Positions 55,562 through 64,000 of a stretch of 64,000 bases of DNA are shown in pieces. A program made the position numbers and the translations under genes. Position 1 is the stretch's first letter. The number at the start of each line of letters is the position of its first letter. The stretch is taken from positions 20,829 through 84,828 of the forward strand of contig JBBJMP010000024.1 in assembly GCA_037718865.1 (NCBI GenBank), in the 5' to 3' direction. The notes below the pieces were generated by a model. It searched no databases and had not been told where the DNA came from. It saw only the letters and a list, made by a program, of their open reading frames with translations. This DNA is from JADCRZ01 sp037718865 (GTDB lineage Bacteria; Bacteroidota; Bacteroidia; Chitinophagales; Chitinophagaceae).

Positions 55562-57127
55562 CTAATTTTTTTTATTAACAAGCAGGCTTTTCAACCGAAA
55601 TGCCAATTGAGCTTCGTACAATGAATTGGGGGTTACAAATTTACCCACAGATTCCAGGTACCCTACCTGTTCTTTATTAAATGTGGTGCCATTACCCCTA
55701 AACCCTACAATAATGGGATTGGGTATTTTCCACCAGGGGGAACTCGCTGGCCAGAATTCAAAATCTTTTATGGGACTATTTGTTTGTGTATAATTCCATA
55801 ATACCAGCCCACTCATGTGGTTGGGCATATTTTCCAAAGCGCCGCCACCACGGTTTTGCATGAGGCCGCCTTGTACAAGATCAAATAAGGTATTTCTTGG
55901 CTGGCTGGCATGCGCTTCAAAGCAGGTGGTGGAAGGATAAGTGCAACGCACTATCACTGTATTCATCGCTCCATGTGATGAACCAAATGAATGCCACATG
56001 GATGCCTCATCCACCAGGTTTTCCATCAATATATTTGTAGCGCCGTTTTTGGTAATGGCTTCATGCCCTGCATTGCCCGTTACCTTACAATCCCTGATAG
56101 TAATGTTAGCGCTTTGCGTAACAATGGCCGCTACATTACAATCTGAAAAGCGACAATCCTTCATCCAGGAATTGGTGCAACGGGAAAAGCGGAACAGTGT
56201 AAAGCCACTGTCATCCTGCCAGGAGCGGTGATGCACAAACGGCTCTTTCCAATTACCAGTGAATGCTATATTCTCTATCCCCACTTCTTCGCTATTGGCA
56301 AATTGATAAATATCCCAATTGTGTACCGGATCCACATCGCAGGGCAACGGCGCTTCCAGTTCAATCCTATTTCCGGTAACTTTTGCCACCTGGTAATACA
56401 ATTTAAATTCAACTCCATCTTTTAGCAGCGATACCCATTTGGCAGCTGCTTTATGTGGAGCAAGTTCTGAATTGACCAGCGAAGTATCCTTATTGCGCAT
56501 GGTTAACATGATCCAATCGCCTGTTGAAAGATTGTTTACTAAACTAAGTTGCAGCGTAAAACTGCCTTTTTTGGCGAAGCTGGTTACAGCGCCTGTCTTT
56601 ACATCTTTACCGCCACTGGTAAAAATAAAAAGCGGTGGCACCGTCCACATTTGCTCAGGATTTTTTGGCGGCAGATTCGTCTTCATAAAAAGTTCAGTAC
56701 CGTCCGGACCGGAGCCACTTCCCCTAAATATGATATTGCCACCTTTCGATAGAATGCTGCCATTGCCATCAGTGGCTTCATTCACCAGGAATTTTCCTTT
56801 TGGAAAAAATACGATTCCTGAACCATTTTTATTTGCTGCGTTGATAGCTTTTTGAATCGCTGCTTTATCAGACAAGGTATCGTTTGGAACAGCCCCAAAG
56901 TCAGTTACATTAAATACTTTGTAATGATTGGCTGCAGGGATGGCCACATTGCCATAATGATAGCCAACATAGGAAAAATCGGGCAATTTGGAAGCCACTT
57001 TGTGTTGCTTGTACTGCTCAAATAATTCAGCTACTTTACTTTTATTATTTTTCGTTTTAGTAACCACAGTACAACTTGTGATCAATACACATAACCCACC
57101 ATAAAAAAGTATCCTAAGCTTCATCAC
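55562..57127 (-). CDS. Beta-helix lipoprotein (pectate-lyase-like superfamily)
   Basis: This 521-residue lipoprotein (GGLCVLITSC) has the opening of Pectate_lyase_3 proteins, FNVTDFGAVPNDTLSDKAAI, followed by KNGSGIVFFPKGKFLVN and repeating beta-helix rungs (NITIRDCKVTGNAGHEAITK, NILMENLVDEASMW). Such proteins include lyases and hydrolases acting on uronic-acid or sulfated polymers. Its last codons reach the right repeat of the IS1595 element, and the stop at 55562 lies inside that repeat, so its C-terminus may have been altered by the insertion. It reads with the PL8 gene 12 bases upstream. Substrate unknown. Confidence 0.85.
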   Translation of the reverse strand: MMKLRILFYGGLCVLITSCTVVTKTKNNKSKVAELFEQYKQHKVASKLPDFSYVGYHYGNVAIPAANHYKVFNVTDFGAVPNDTLSDKAAIQKAINAANKNGSGIVFFPKGKFLVNEATDGNGSILSKGGNIIFRGSGSGPDGTELFMKTNLPPKNPEQMWTVPPLFIFTSGGKDVKTGAVTSFAKKGSFTLQLSLVNNLSTGDWIMLTMRNKDTSLVNSELAPHKAAAKWVSLLKDGVEFKLYYQVAKVTGNRIELEAPLPCDVDPVHNWDIYQFANSEEVGIENIAFTGNWKEPFVHHRSWQDDSGFTLFRFSRCTNSWMKDCRFSDCNVAAIVTQSANITIRDCKVTGNAGHEAITKNGATNILMENLVDEASMWHSFGSSHGAMNTVIVRCTYPSTTCFEAHASQPRNTLFDLVQGGLMQNRGGGALENMPNHMSGLVLWNYTQTNSPIKDFEFWPASSPWWKIPNPIIVGFRGNGTTFNKEQVGYLESVGKFVTPNSLYEAQLAFRLKSLLVNKKN

Positions 57128-57139
57128 AATTTTTTATTT

Positions 57140-59257
57140 TTAATTTAATGGAAATTCAACACTTGAACCGGCATCATTTCCAGCAGGAAGTTTACAATTC
57201 AATTTCTTTTGGTCATTGAGTAAAGACGTTTTTAATATAATATTCACATCACTGTTTTTTTGTGAAGGATCAGCTACAAACATTGAAATATTTTTGTTGC
57301 CAATATTTTTAAATAATATCACACAAGGCTTATCTACAGAGACAAAAATTCCATTACTACTGATGTTTCCTGCTTCATGAAAAACGATTTGCAGCATGTT
57401 TAAACCATCGTTTCGTACTGCCTGTACGGCACCTGTGTTTGCCAAAATTTTTATAGCGCCCTTATCATGAGTAGACATTCCTGCTAAACCGATACCCGGT
57501 ACTACAACATAGGCGTAGCTGGCATTTGAAGGCTTTACCCCGTGGTTCATCCATAATTTAAAAACATTGCCATTTATTTCTTTTGATGAACGGCTGGCAT
57601 TTATCATCGACCAGCTTCCATTTTGAGATTGAGTGCTCGCCGTTACCTCTGCCCCGGCAGGAAAAAAATATCCGATGCTGTCGTGCCAGGCCCAGGAAGG
57701 GTTTGTAAATGCTTTTATTTTTTTTACCTCCTCCAAGTTGTTGTTAAATTCAACAGATGCTTTGCCCTGCAACCAGCATTGATTGATAGTGGTAGTTATG
57801 TTTTCGGTGCTACCGCTGGTTATGCCGGCCCCCAGGCAAACAATCTGATTGTCAAAAAAGAAGTAAGATTTTTTGGCTTTAACATCATCGTAATCCATAT
57901 CATACACCGCAGCTCCGTAAATACCATCGCTTACACCACCAGTAAAGTTCGTGTTGCCGCTTTCTCCCCATTCAACAGTCATGGGCTGGTCTTGTTTAAA
58001 ATCTCTGGATGTTACACCGGGTATTTTATCCCATTCCCAAATAGGCAGGATGTTATAATATTCTGAACCGCTTCTCTGGATATTGGTAGAACCATCGGCC
58101 AAAAATTTTCCTAACAGATCTTCTTTATTTCCCGTTTCTGTTCGCTTTGTTCTGGTAGAAACCGCCCGAACATTAAAGGAATATTTTTTTCTAAGATGTA
58201 TGGTATAATCTGCTTTCCAAAATTGTGTATGTGTTGCTGACACCCCATAACCGGGGCCTTCCGCTTCTGTAAGCCGTAATGCAACAGTATCAAGCAATGC
58301 AGCGTGGGCAGGGGTCACTTCTTTTGCAAGATCAATTAATGAGTGCGTTTTTTTTGTACCGGCAATACTTTTTTTATCCAAAATATCCGGCCGTGAAATT
58401 CCTCTTCCTTCTGTATTAAAATCTATATAGCGGCCACGGATGGTTTTTAAAAACGTTTGGGTAAAATAAGTATGCAGCATGTTCCTTTTTTCATCACTTA
58501 AAGCATAAGCAGTACCACGTACCCAGGAGGCTACTTTGTATTCACCCGAAAGAAAAACCAATCCGTAACTTGATATTTGCAATTGAGGACCATGTTGCTG
58601 ATAACTATAATTATATTGCAATCCTTCTTCTGTAGTAAAATTAATTGGCTGAAATGCCTGTTGCACTGCAGAGTCCATCAACAAAGCGTTTTGGGTAATA
58701 CATGCCCGGTATAAATAATGAATGGCTTCATCCAATTTATTAGCGCCGGTTTTTCCATAAGGATTACCTCTTTTCATCCTATCAACTAATGAATCCTGTA
58801 AACTGGTGGGTAAAAAATTTTGGCTTAACAACATTATTTCGCCCAATGCCTGTGGTGTAGCAATTTCAGTGTGCCACCAGTTTTTGCTTTGAGGGTCTTG
58901 TTGATACCAATACCTGAGCCCTTTAAGCACAGCCGATTGCAAGTTGGTGTTGCCAAAATAGAAATTTCCGGGTTTACCAACAGCAGTTGCAAAAAGTTTT
59001 AACCTGTCCAGGTGTGCCGCAGGTTTCCATTGAGTGATGGAGTTGTCTTTATAGTCAATATCCGCCCAGCTTCCATTGGCAAGTTGTTGCGGTTGGTAAC
59101 TCACTACTTGTTTTAAAATAGTTGCATCTGTAGTTTCTGCCTGCAAATTGTCAGCGATATTTTTTCGGATTGTTGAAAAATTATTTTGAGCAAACACATG
59201 AAAGGGCAGCAGCAAAAAAATTACTGCTCCTTTCATTATATTATTTCTTATCTGCAT
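57140..59257 (-). CDS. PL8 polysaccharide lyase (chondroitin AC/hyaluronate lyase type)
   Basis: This 705-residue protein has a signal peptide (MKGAVIFLLLPFHVFAQ; an internal ATG at 59236 is also possible). It shows the PL8 alpha/alpha toroid and beta-sandwich layout. Catalytic residues of chondroitinase AC are visible: Asn in KNWWHTEIATPQ, His and Tyr nine apart in QHGPQLQISSYG, and Arg in WVRGTAYA. It should cleave hyaluronan or chondroitin by beta-elimination in the periplasm. Intact and full length, it is the only undamaged PL8 enzyme of the three in the window. It starts the minus-strand run of region 4 genes. Confidence 0.92.
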   Translation of the reverse strand: MQIRNNIMKGAVIFLLLPFHVFAQNNFSTIRKNIADNLQAETTDATILKQVVSYQPQQLANGSWADIDYKDNSITQWKPAAHLDRLKLFATAVGKPGNFYFGNTNLQSAVLKGLRYWYQQDPQSKNWWHTEIATPQALGEIMLLSQNFLPTSLQDSLVDRMKRGNPYGKTGANKLDEAIHYLYRACITQNALLMDSAVQQAFQPINFTTEEGLQYNYSYQQHGPQLQISSYGLVFLSGEYKVASWVRGTAYALSDEKRNMLHTYFTQTFLKTIRGRYIDFNTEGRGISRPDILDKKSIAGTKKTHSLIDLAKEVTPAHAALLDTVALRLTEAEGPGYGVSATHTQFWKADYTIHLRKKYSFNVRAVSTRTKRTETGNKEDLLGKFLADGSTNIQRSGSEYYNILPIWEWDKIPGVTSRDFKQDQPMTVEWGESGNTNFTGGVSDGIYGAAVYDMDYDDVKAKKSYFFFDNQIVCLGAGITSGSTENITTTINQCWLQGKASVEFNNNLEEVKKIKAFTNPSWAWHDSIGYFFPAGAEVTASTQSQNGSWSMINASRSSKEINGNVFKLWMNHGVKPSNASYAYVVVPGIGLAGMSTHDKGAIKILANTGAVQAVRNDGLNMLQIVFHEAGNISSNGIFVSVDKPCVILFKNIGNKNISMFVADPSQKNSDVNIILKTSLLNDQKKLNCKLPAGNDAGSSVEFPLN

Positions 59258-59369
59258 ATACAGTTACAATTTTTAACTATTAACTAATCCAACATTCCCA
59301 CTTATTGTTTAACCAGTTTTAAGCGTATTACTGTAGTTTACTTGATTATACTATTTTTTCGTATGGACT

Positions 59370-60017
59370 CTATTTTATGGGATGGCTGATCAATTGAACT
59401 TCTAATAATTTCATTAATTGCTTACCAGTGATATTCTCTGCGTTGATGCGTAAGTGGTGAATCCCTGGTTGGAGTGTTACCGTGCCAGCTGTTTGGGTGG
59501 TTGCCGTTCTGTCTGTTTTTATTTCTACCTCATTTTGGATTTGATAATTATCCAGGCTGACTTTATACCCTCCCCCGCAGGAATTATCTGCTACATATTT
59601 AAGCAGTAATTGAAAGCTTGCAGGGAAGTCCGTTTGAAAAGACCAGTCCAAGTATTGATCTTTTGTTTGCCAGCCTCCTACATAGTAGCGATTGGCTTTG
59701 CCGTCAGCAAAACCAAATTTTTTGCCGTGCATGGTTGCATCATAAGCTAATATTCTGCTGACTGGGACATTGGTGGAAATATAACGAACGGAATCTGCCT
59801 TGATTGGTGCTTGCACGCTCAAAGCAATAACAGTATTGACCGTATCTGGGGCTTTGAGTGGTATTTGAAGATAGGGCGTTTTGCCGTTTTGCTGATGGAT
59901 ATGGAGGGATACATTTGGGCTTGCCAGGAATACCGCTTTTTGAATTAGAGAATTTAAACCACCGACATACAATTTTCCATCTTTGGGCCAGTTAAATACG
60001 TGTAAGTAGAGTTTGTT
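59370..60017 (-). pseudogene. C-terminal part of a GH29 alpha-L-fucosidase
   Basis: The frame reads NKLYLHVFNWPKDGKLYVGG, then LNSLIQKAVFLASPNVSL and ends LLEVQLISHPIK. The NKLYLHVFNWP segment marks the end of the GH29 catalytic barrel (compare NKLYLNISNWPKN in the gene at 62094), followed by the usual C-terminal sandwich. A longer ORF starts at 60092, but its first 25 codons are antisense to PL8 coding sequence. The barrel with the nucleophile is missing. The cut coincides with the start of the plus-strand PL8 fragment, with about nine bases (60009-60017) readable as either gene. Confidence 0.85.
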
Positions 60018-62063
60018 TACTTCCTCGATCAAGGTTGGCAAGCAGGATCCAATGGAGGCACAAGACATCATATTGGCTATAATGTTAGGCAAATTACTGA
60101 AGCTTTTTTCATGATGCGTGAAGTGCTTAAAGAAAATGGTTTGCTAAATGAAGTTGGAGCTAGTTTGCAATGGTTGTCCAATTTGGGAATTATTTTGGAT
60201 GATCCCAAAGAGTTTCATGTGAATATTGATTACTTGAATACACAATCGTACTATCACATGATGCTCATTTTCTTATTTGAAAAGGAAGAAATGCAAGCGG
60301 CTATGTTACTAGCGTACTCAAACTACATCTCCATTACCTTGGCACAACAAAAAGAAGAATGGGGCTTTAAGCCAGATGGGACATCGTGGCATCATAATGG
60401 ACATTACCCAGCTTATGGCGTTGGAGCATTCGGAAGCGTTCCAAAATTAATCAAGACACTATCAGGTACACAGTTTAGCATTGGTATCGAAGGCCGTAAA
60501 AATTTTGAAAAAGCTTTGTTAACTACCCGACTTTACAGTCAGTTTTACGATTGGGGCTTTGGAAATGGAGGTCGTCATCCTTTCCAAAAAAGCGGGATAA
60601 GATCCTTAAAAAATGCGTTTTTACAAATGGCTTATTCAGGAAATCCTGAAGGTACTTCTAAAATAGATAGAGAAGTGGCATCTGCTTACCTAAGGCTTTG
60701 GGGCAAAGACGATGTGATGAATACCATAACTTTCACCCAATTAAATAGCATACCACAAGAACAATTATCGGGTTATTACACTTTGCCTTATGGAGCTACA
60801 GCGATCCATAGACGCAATGATTGGGCAGCTTTAATAAAAGGGTACAGCAAGTATGTTTGGGCTTCCGAAATTTATGTGACGGCAAATAGATATGGTAGAT
60901 ATCCTGCAAACGGTACGGTTCAATTACTAAATAGTTCAGGCGAAATAGGAAGTGGTTTTGTTGGAGAAGGATGGGATTGGAATCGTTACCCTGGAGCTAC
61001 AATCATTTATTTACCTCTAAAGGAATTAGAGCCTAAGATACCTTTGCTTATTTTTCGCTCTAACGAATCATTTGCTGGAGCAACCAAATTAGACGGCGAT
61101 GGTATTTTTGGAATGATTTTAAACGAAGGAAAAGGTACTAATGCAGACGGAGTTGAAGTAAATGCAGGATTCCCTGGATGGCTAAAAGCCAAGAAGTCGG
61201 TGTTTTCTTTTGGAGATAAATTAATTTGCATTGGGACCAATATTTCTAGTATTGATGAGAAAAATCCAACGCAAACAAATATATTTCAATCGTTTTTAAA
61301 AGATACTAAAACCCCGTTATACACTTCCTCGGAAACGATTAAAAAATTTCCTTATGAAGGGGAATTAAAAAAAGAAGGAGAGTCTGGAAGTTGGCTAATC
61401 GATCCTTATGGAAATGGTTATCATATTCTGTCGGACACGCCAGTTCAGATAAAAAAAGCAAATCAGCAGTCTTATGATAATGAATATTCTATATATACAG
61501 GAGCAATTAACGACCCTAAAAAAGGGGTAAAAGAAACAGTAGGTGATTTTGCTTCGGCTTGGATGGATCACGGTTTAGCACCAAAAAATGCATCTTATCA
61601 ATATGTTATTTATCCATTTATGATTCAAGATGACCAAAAGGTTTTTGGAAAAAAAATAGAAAAGGATGAATCATTTGAAATTAAACGAGCAGATGGTATC
61701 GCACATATTGTTTTGAATAAAGAAACAAGTACAACCGGTTATGTAGTTTTTGAAGCGAATCAAAATTTAGGTAAGGAAATTTTAAAAGAAGTTTCAGCAC
61801 CAGCCTTGGTAATGATAAATCATAAAGACCAGCATTCGTTAACCATTAGTGCAGTGCAACCCGATTTGAATTTTCCAGAATATAAACCGGGAAAATTTAG
61901 AAATTATAGTCAAGCTGTGGAACTAAAAATAACATTGGAAGGAAAGTGGACTGGTTTGCCAGAAGATTTTATTAAAAAAATTGAAGTTTCAGGAGATACT
62001 ACCATCATCACTTTAAATTGTATTGATGGTTTGCCCAGAGAATTTAAGATGAATAAAAAGTAA
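60009..62063 (+). pseudogene. PL8 chondroitin ABC-type lyase lacking its N-terminal third
   Basis: The plus frame is open from 60006 and reads EFVYFLDQGWQAGSNGGTRH, then HIGYNVRQITEAFFMMREVL. A TAA lies just before, at 60003, in sequence belonging to the fucosidase fragment. The ATG at 60111 would leave 650 residues. Catalytic His and Tyr (WHHNGHYPAYG), Arg (NGGRHPFQKSG) and Glu region (WASEIYVTANRYGRY) remain, but the N-terminal sandwich and first helices, about 340 residues with the signal peptide, are missing. It is a paralogue of the enzyme at 49984-53015. The coding sequence is visibly A+T-richer than the genes to its left. Confidence 0.87.
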
Positions 62064-62093
62064 AATTCCTGAATATAAAACCAGATATGAATT

Positions 62094-63959
62094 ATGAACA
62101 CAAATTATTTTTATAAATGTATTCTGTTAAGTACAGTCGTTTACTGCATGTCATGCAGCGCTGTAAATAAAGAATCCGAAAATGCCGGAAAAGGAAGCTA
62201 TCAAAGCAATACCACAGCTTATTTTAAAAGTAATATTCTTCCGGCAACAATCGTTCCTTTTGAAACGGAGGAAGAATATGCTAACCGGATGCAATGGTGG
62301 AAAGATGCTAAATATGGCATGTTTATTCATCTTGGTTTGTATTCCATTTTGGGTGGTGAGTATAACGGAAAAACAACACCCAAAATAGCCGAATGGATTC
62401 AGAACACCCTGAAAATACCATTGGTTGAGTATAAAAAACTAATGGGTCAATTCAATCCAAAACAATTTAATGCCGATGATTGGGTATCCATTGCCAAGGC
62501 AGCAGGCATGAAGTACCTTGTAATTACTGCAAAGCACCATGATGGATTTGCACTATTTGATTCTAAAGTTTCTGAATATGATGTAATGAATACACCATTT
62601 AAAAGAGACCTTATTAAAGAACTTAAAGAAGCATGCCATAAGCAAGGTTTAAAGTTTGGTTTGTATTATTCGCATGTGATTGATTGGGAACACCCCAATG
62701 CTTACATTGGCGATAAGGAATTAGAAGAGCGAATGAATACCTTTGATTTTGACCCTGCTAAAATGGACCGATCTGTGTATTTGAAAGATAAAGCTTTTCC
62801 GCAATTAAAAGAACTTTTGACAAACTATGGCACCATCGACATATTTGGTTTGATATGGGAAAGGGTTTAAATGATGATGAAATTCGACAATTTGTAAAAA
62901 TTTCGAAAGAGCTGCAACCTAATATTATTATAAGCTCTAGAATAGGAGACGAAATTGCGCCAAAAGATATCAATAAGGATATGCTTTTCGACTTTTACAC
63001 GCCTAATGATAATTACTTTACCGGAGACCAGCTTGCGATTCCTTTTGAAATGGCTGGTACAACAAACGGATCCTGGGGTTATAGAAAGAATGACCACGAC
63101 TGGCGGGATCCTAAAATGATTTTGAATTCATTAATAGCCTGTGCAAGTAGAAATGGTAACTATTTATTAAACGTAGGACCTATGGCTAATGGATTAATTC
63201 CTCAAGAACCAGTAAATAACTTAAAAATAGCAGGAGATTGGCTGAAAAAAAATGGCGAATCTGTTTATGATACCAAACCATCCCCATTTCCATGGAATTA
63301 CAATTGGGGGGATATAACTCAGAAGCCAAATAAATTGTACTTAAATATTTCCAATTGGCCTAAAAATAAACCAAATAGAATTGAATGGCTTAGTCACAAG
63401 CATAAATGCTGTTCATGTGTTAGGAAGTTCTAAGAAATTAAATTATACGCAGGAAGGCAGGTTTTTAAAAATGGACTTATCTGCTGTAGAACAAGATGAA
63501 TTGATCACAACAATAGTTGTAGAATATAGCGATGCCGAATTAAGGATAGACCCCACTATATCGCAGGGTTCAGATAATACCGTTCGTTTAGATAGAATTA
63601 GCGATACCTATAATAAAGATGAATTACTGTCTTCCTGGGAGTTTGCAATTCATACGCCAGGGAAATATATGATTACTATTATTTCAAATGAAAAGGGAGA
63701 TCATTCGAAGCCACAATGGACAGGTGCAGACCAAAAAGGTAGTGTGCAGGTAGCAGGAAAAATAATTCCGGTTGTACTAAAAAGAGACTCAGAAAAAGTG
63801 AACCCTTCTTTGTTTTTCTATAAAGAAATAGTAAGTCGTGTGGGAGAGATTGAATTTTCGAAAAAAGGAACTTATACACTGCAACTTAAAAATATTGACG
63901 TTGATGCAGATAAATGGACTGAAGGTTTAGGACTAGATAGAATTGAATTGGTCAGGTAA
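62094..63959 (+). pseudogene. GH29 alpha-L-fucosidase with two compensating one-base indels
   Basis: Three frames (62094-62870, 62855-63433, 63381-63959) form one lipoprotein of about 621 residues. It starts with a lipobox (VVYCMSC), then WWKDAKYGMFIHLGLYSILG and ITAKHHDGFALFDSK, typical of GH29. One T is missing at 62844-62846, exactly in the nucleophile motif (should read TIDIFWFDMGKG). One A is extra at 63368-63370 (should read NWPKNNQIELNGLV). The first and last frames agree, so the indels compensate, leaving the middle third shifted. It would remove alpha-L-fucose. It follows the PL8 fragment by 30 bases. Confidence 0.87.
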
Positions 63960-64000
63960 GGATATCCCATTGCTGTGATATCCTCCCCTAAGAACCGTGC
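63960..64000 (-). mobile_element. Probable 3' end of a group II intron (domain V 3' strand and domain VI)
   Basis: On the minus strand the window edge reads GCACGGTTCT, the usual 3' strand of domain V, then TAGGGGA, then a 7-bp stem (GGATATC and GATATCC, loop of ten) like domain VI, then TTAC, a normal intron end (AY). The predicted 3' splice point falls next to the stop codon of the GH29 gene on the other strand. The rest of the intron, including any reverse transcriptase, would lie beyond 64000. The call rests on 41 bases and is tentative. Confidence 0.5.

Larger units (their letters stand above)
54577..55565 (+). mobile_element. IS1595-family (ISXO2-like) insertion sequence
   Basis: Inverted repeats TTAGGGTTATCC (54577-54588) and GGATAACCCTAA (55554-55565) bracket one transposase gene. 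The flanks are T-runs on both sides, so the 8-bp target duplication usual for this family cannot be placed. It is inserted between the beta-helix gene and the sulfatase gene, opposite in direction to both. Confidence 0.85.

Noticed and set aside
54569..55573. 8-bp target duplication for the IS1595 element
   Set aside because: Both flanks are T-runs of similar length, so no unique duplication can be assigned.
60018..60092. Start of a 240-residue protein at 60092
   Set aside because: The first 25 codons are antisense to conserved PL8 coding sequence, so the GH29 fragment truly begins near 60017.
1..64000. CRISPR arrays, tRNA or rRNA genes
   Set aside because: I saw no regularly spaced repeats, cloverleaf-like sequences or rRNA motifs on either strand.

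Overview
The window looks like part of a Bacteroidota chromosome, most likely a Chitinophagaceae-type soil or host-associated degrader. The reasons are three SusC/SusD outer-membrane pairs, many lipoprotein signal peptides, a FecI/FecR-type regulator relic, TAnnTTTG-type promoter boxes in front of two transposases, and a rich set of secreted sulfatases and polysaccharide lyases. Almost everything up to about 60.0 kb reads on the minus strand. The last 4 kb reads on the plus strand and is visibly more A+T-rich.

Region 1 (1-12245, minus) is a glycan-utilisation locus: SusC, SusD, a cytochrome c/PQQ-type sugar dehydrogenase, a DUF1080 protein, a DUF1080-plus-TIM-barrel protein, and the start of a paralogous barrel protein that leaves the window. 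DUF1080 proteins are known as 3-keto-glycoside hydrolases, so an oxidise-then-cleave route is plausible. Its expected sigma/anti-sigma regulator pair survives only as relics (12284-12867), next to fragments of a transposase and a TRIC-type channel gene (to 13318).

Region 2 (13309-29364, minus) is the most unusual intact part. A ROK-family repressor and a SusC/SusD pair precede a compact catabolic operon with no recognised glycoside hydrolase: alpha/beta hydrolase, HpcH/HpaI aldolase, two SnoaL-like proteins, a bicupin, a histidinol-dehydrogenase-like enzyme, a sodium/solute symporter, an SDR and a MetE-like protein. A perfect 22-bp palindrome and a second 12-bp palindrome lie between the repressor and SusC. 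The substrate cannot be named from sequence.

Region 3 (29514-44000) is decayed and rearranged. It holds a chimeric FAD-oxidoreductase ORF, a SusD stub, a HelD-like helicase, a SnoaL lipoprotein, an APS-kinase stub, and a SusC/SusD pair bracketed by two damaged copies of one alpha/beta-hydrolase gene. An IS630-family element with a probable -1 frameshift splits a small lipoprotein gene.

Region 4 (44134-63959) is a sulfated glycosaminoglycan-type cluster: four sulfatases (one split by an IS5-family element), an ABC-type PL8 lyase with a frameshift, an AC-type PL8 lyase, a beta-helix protein, an IS1595-family element, and a head-to-head junction of a truncated GH29 fucosidase and a truncated PL8 lyase, followed by a GH29 gene with two compensating indels. 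Lyases, sulfatases and fucosidases together suggest chondroitin-like, perhaps fucosylated, substrates. The last 41 bases look like the 3' end of a group II intron on the minus strand.

At least five single-base indels break otherwise clear genes. Whether these are biological decay or sequencing errors cannot be settled here.
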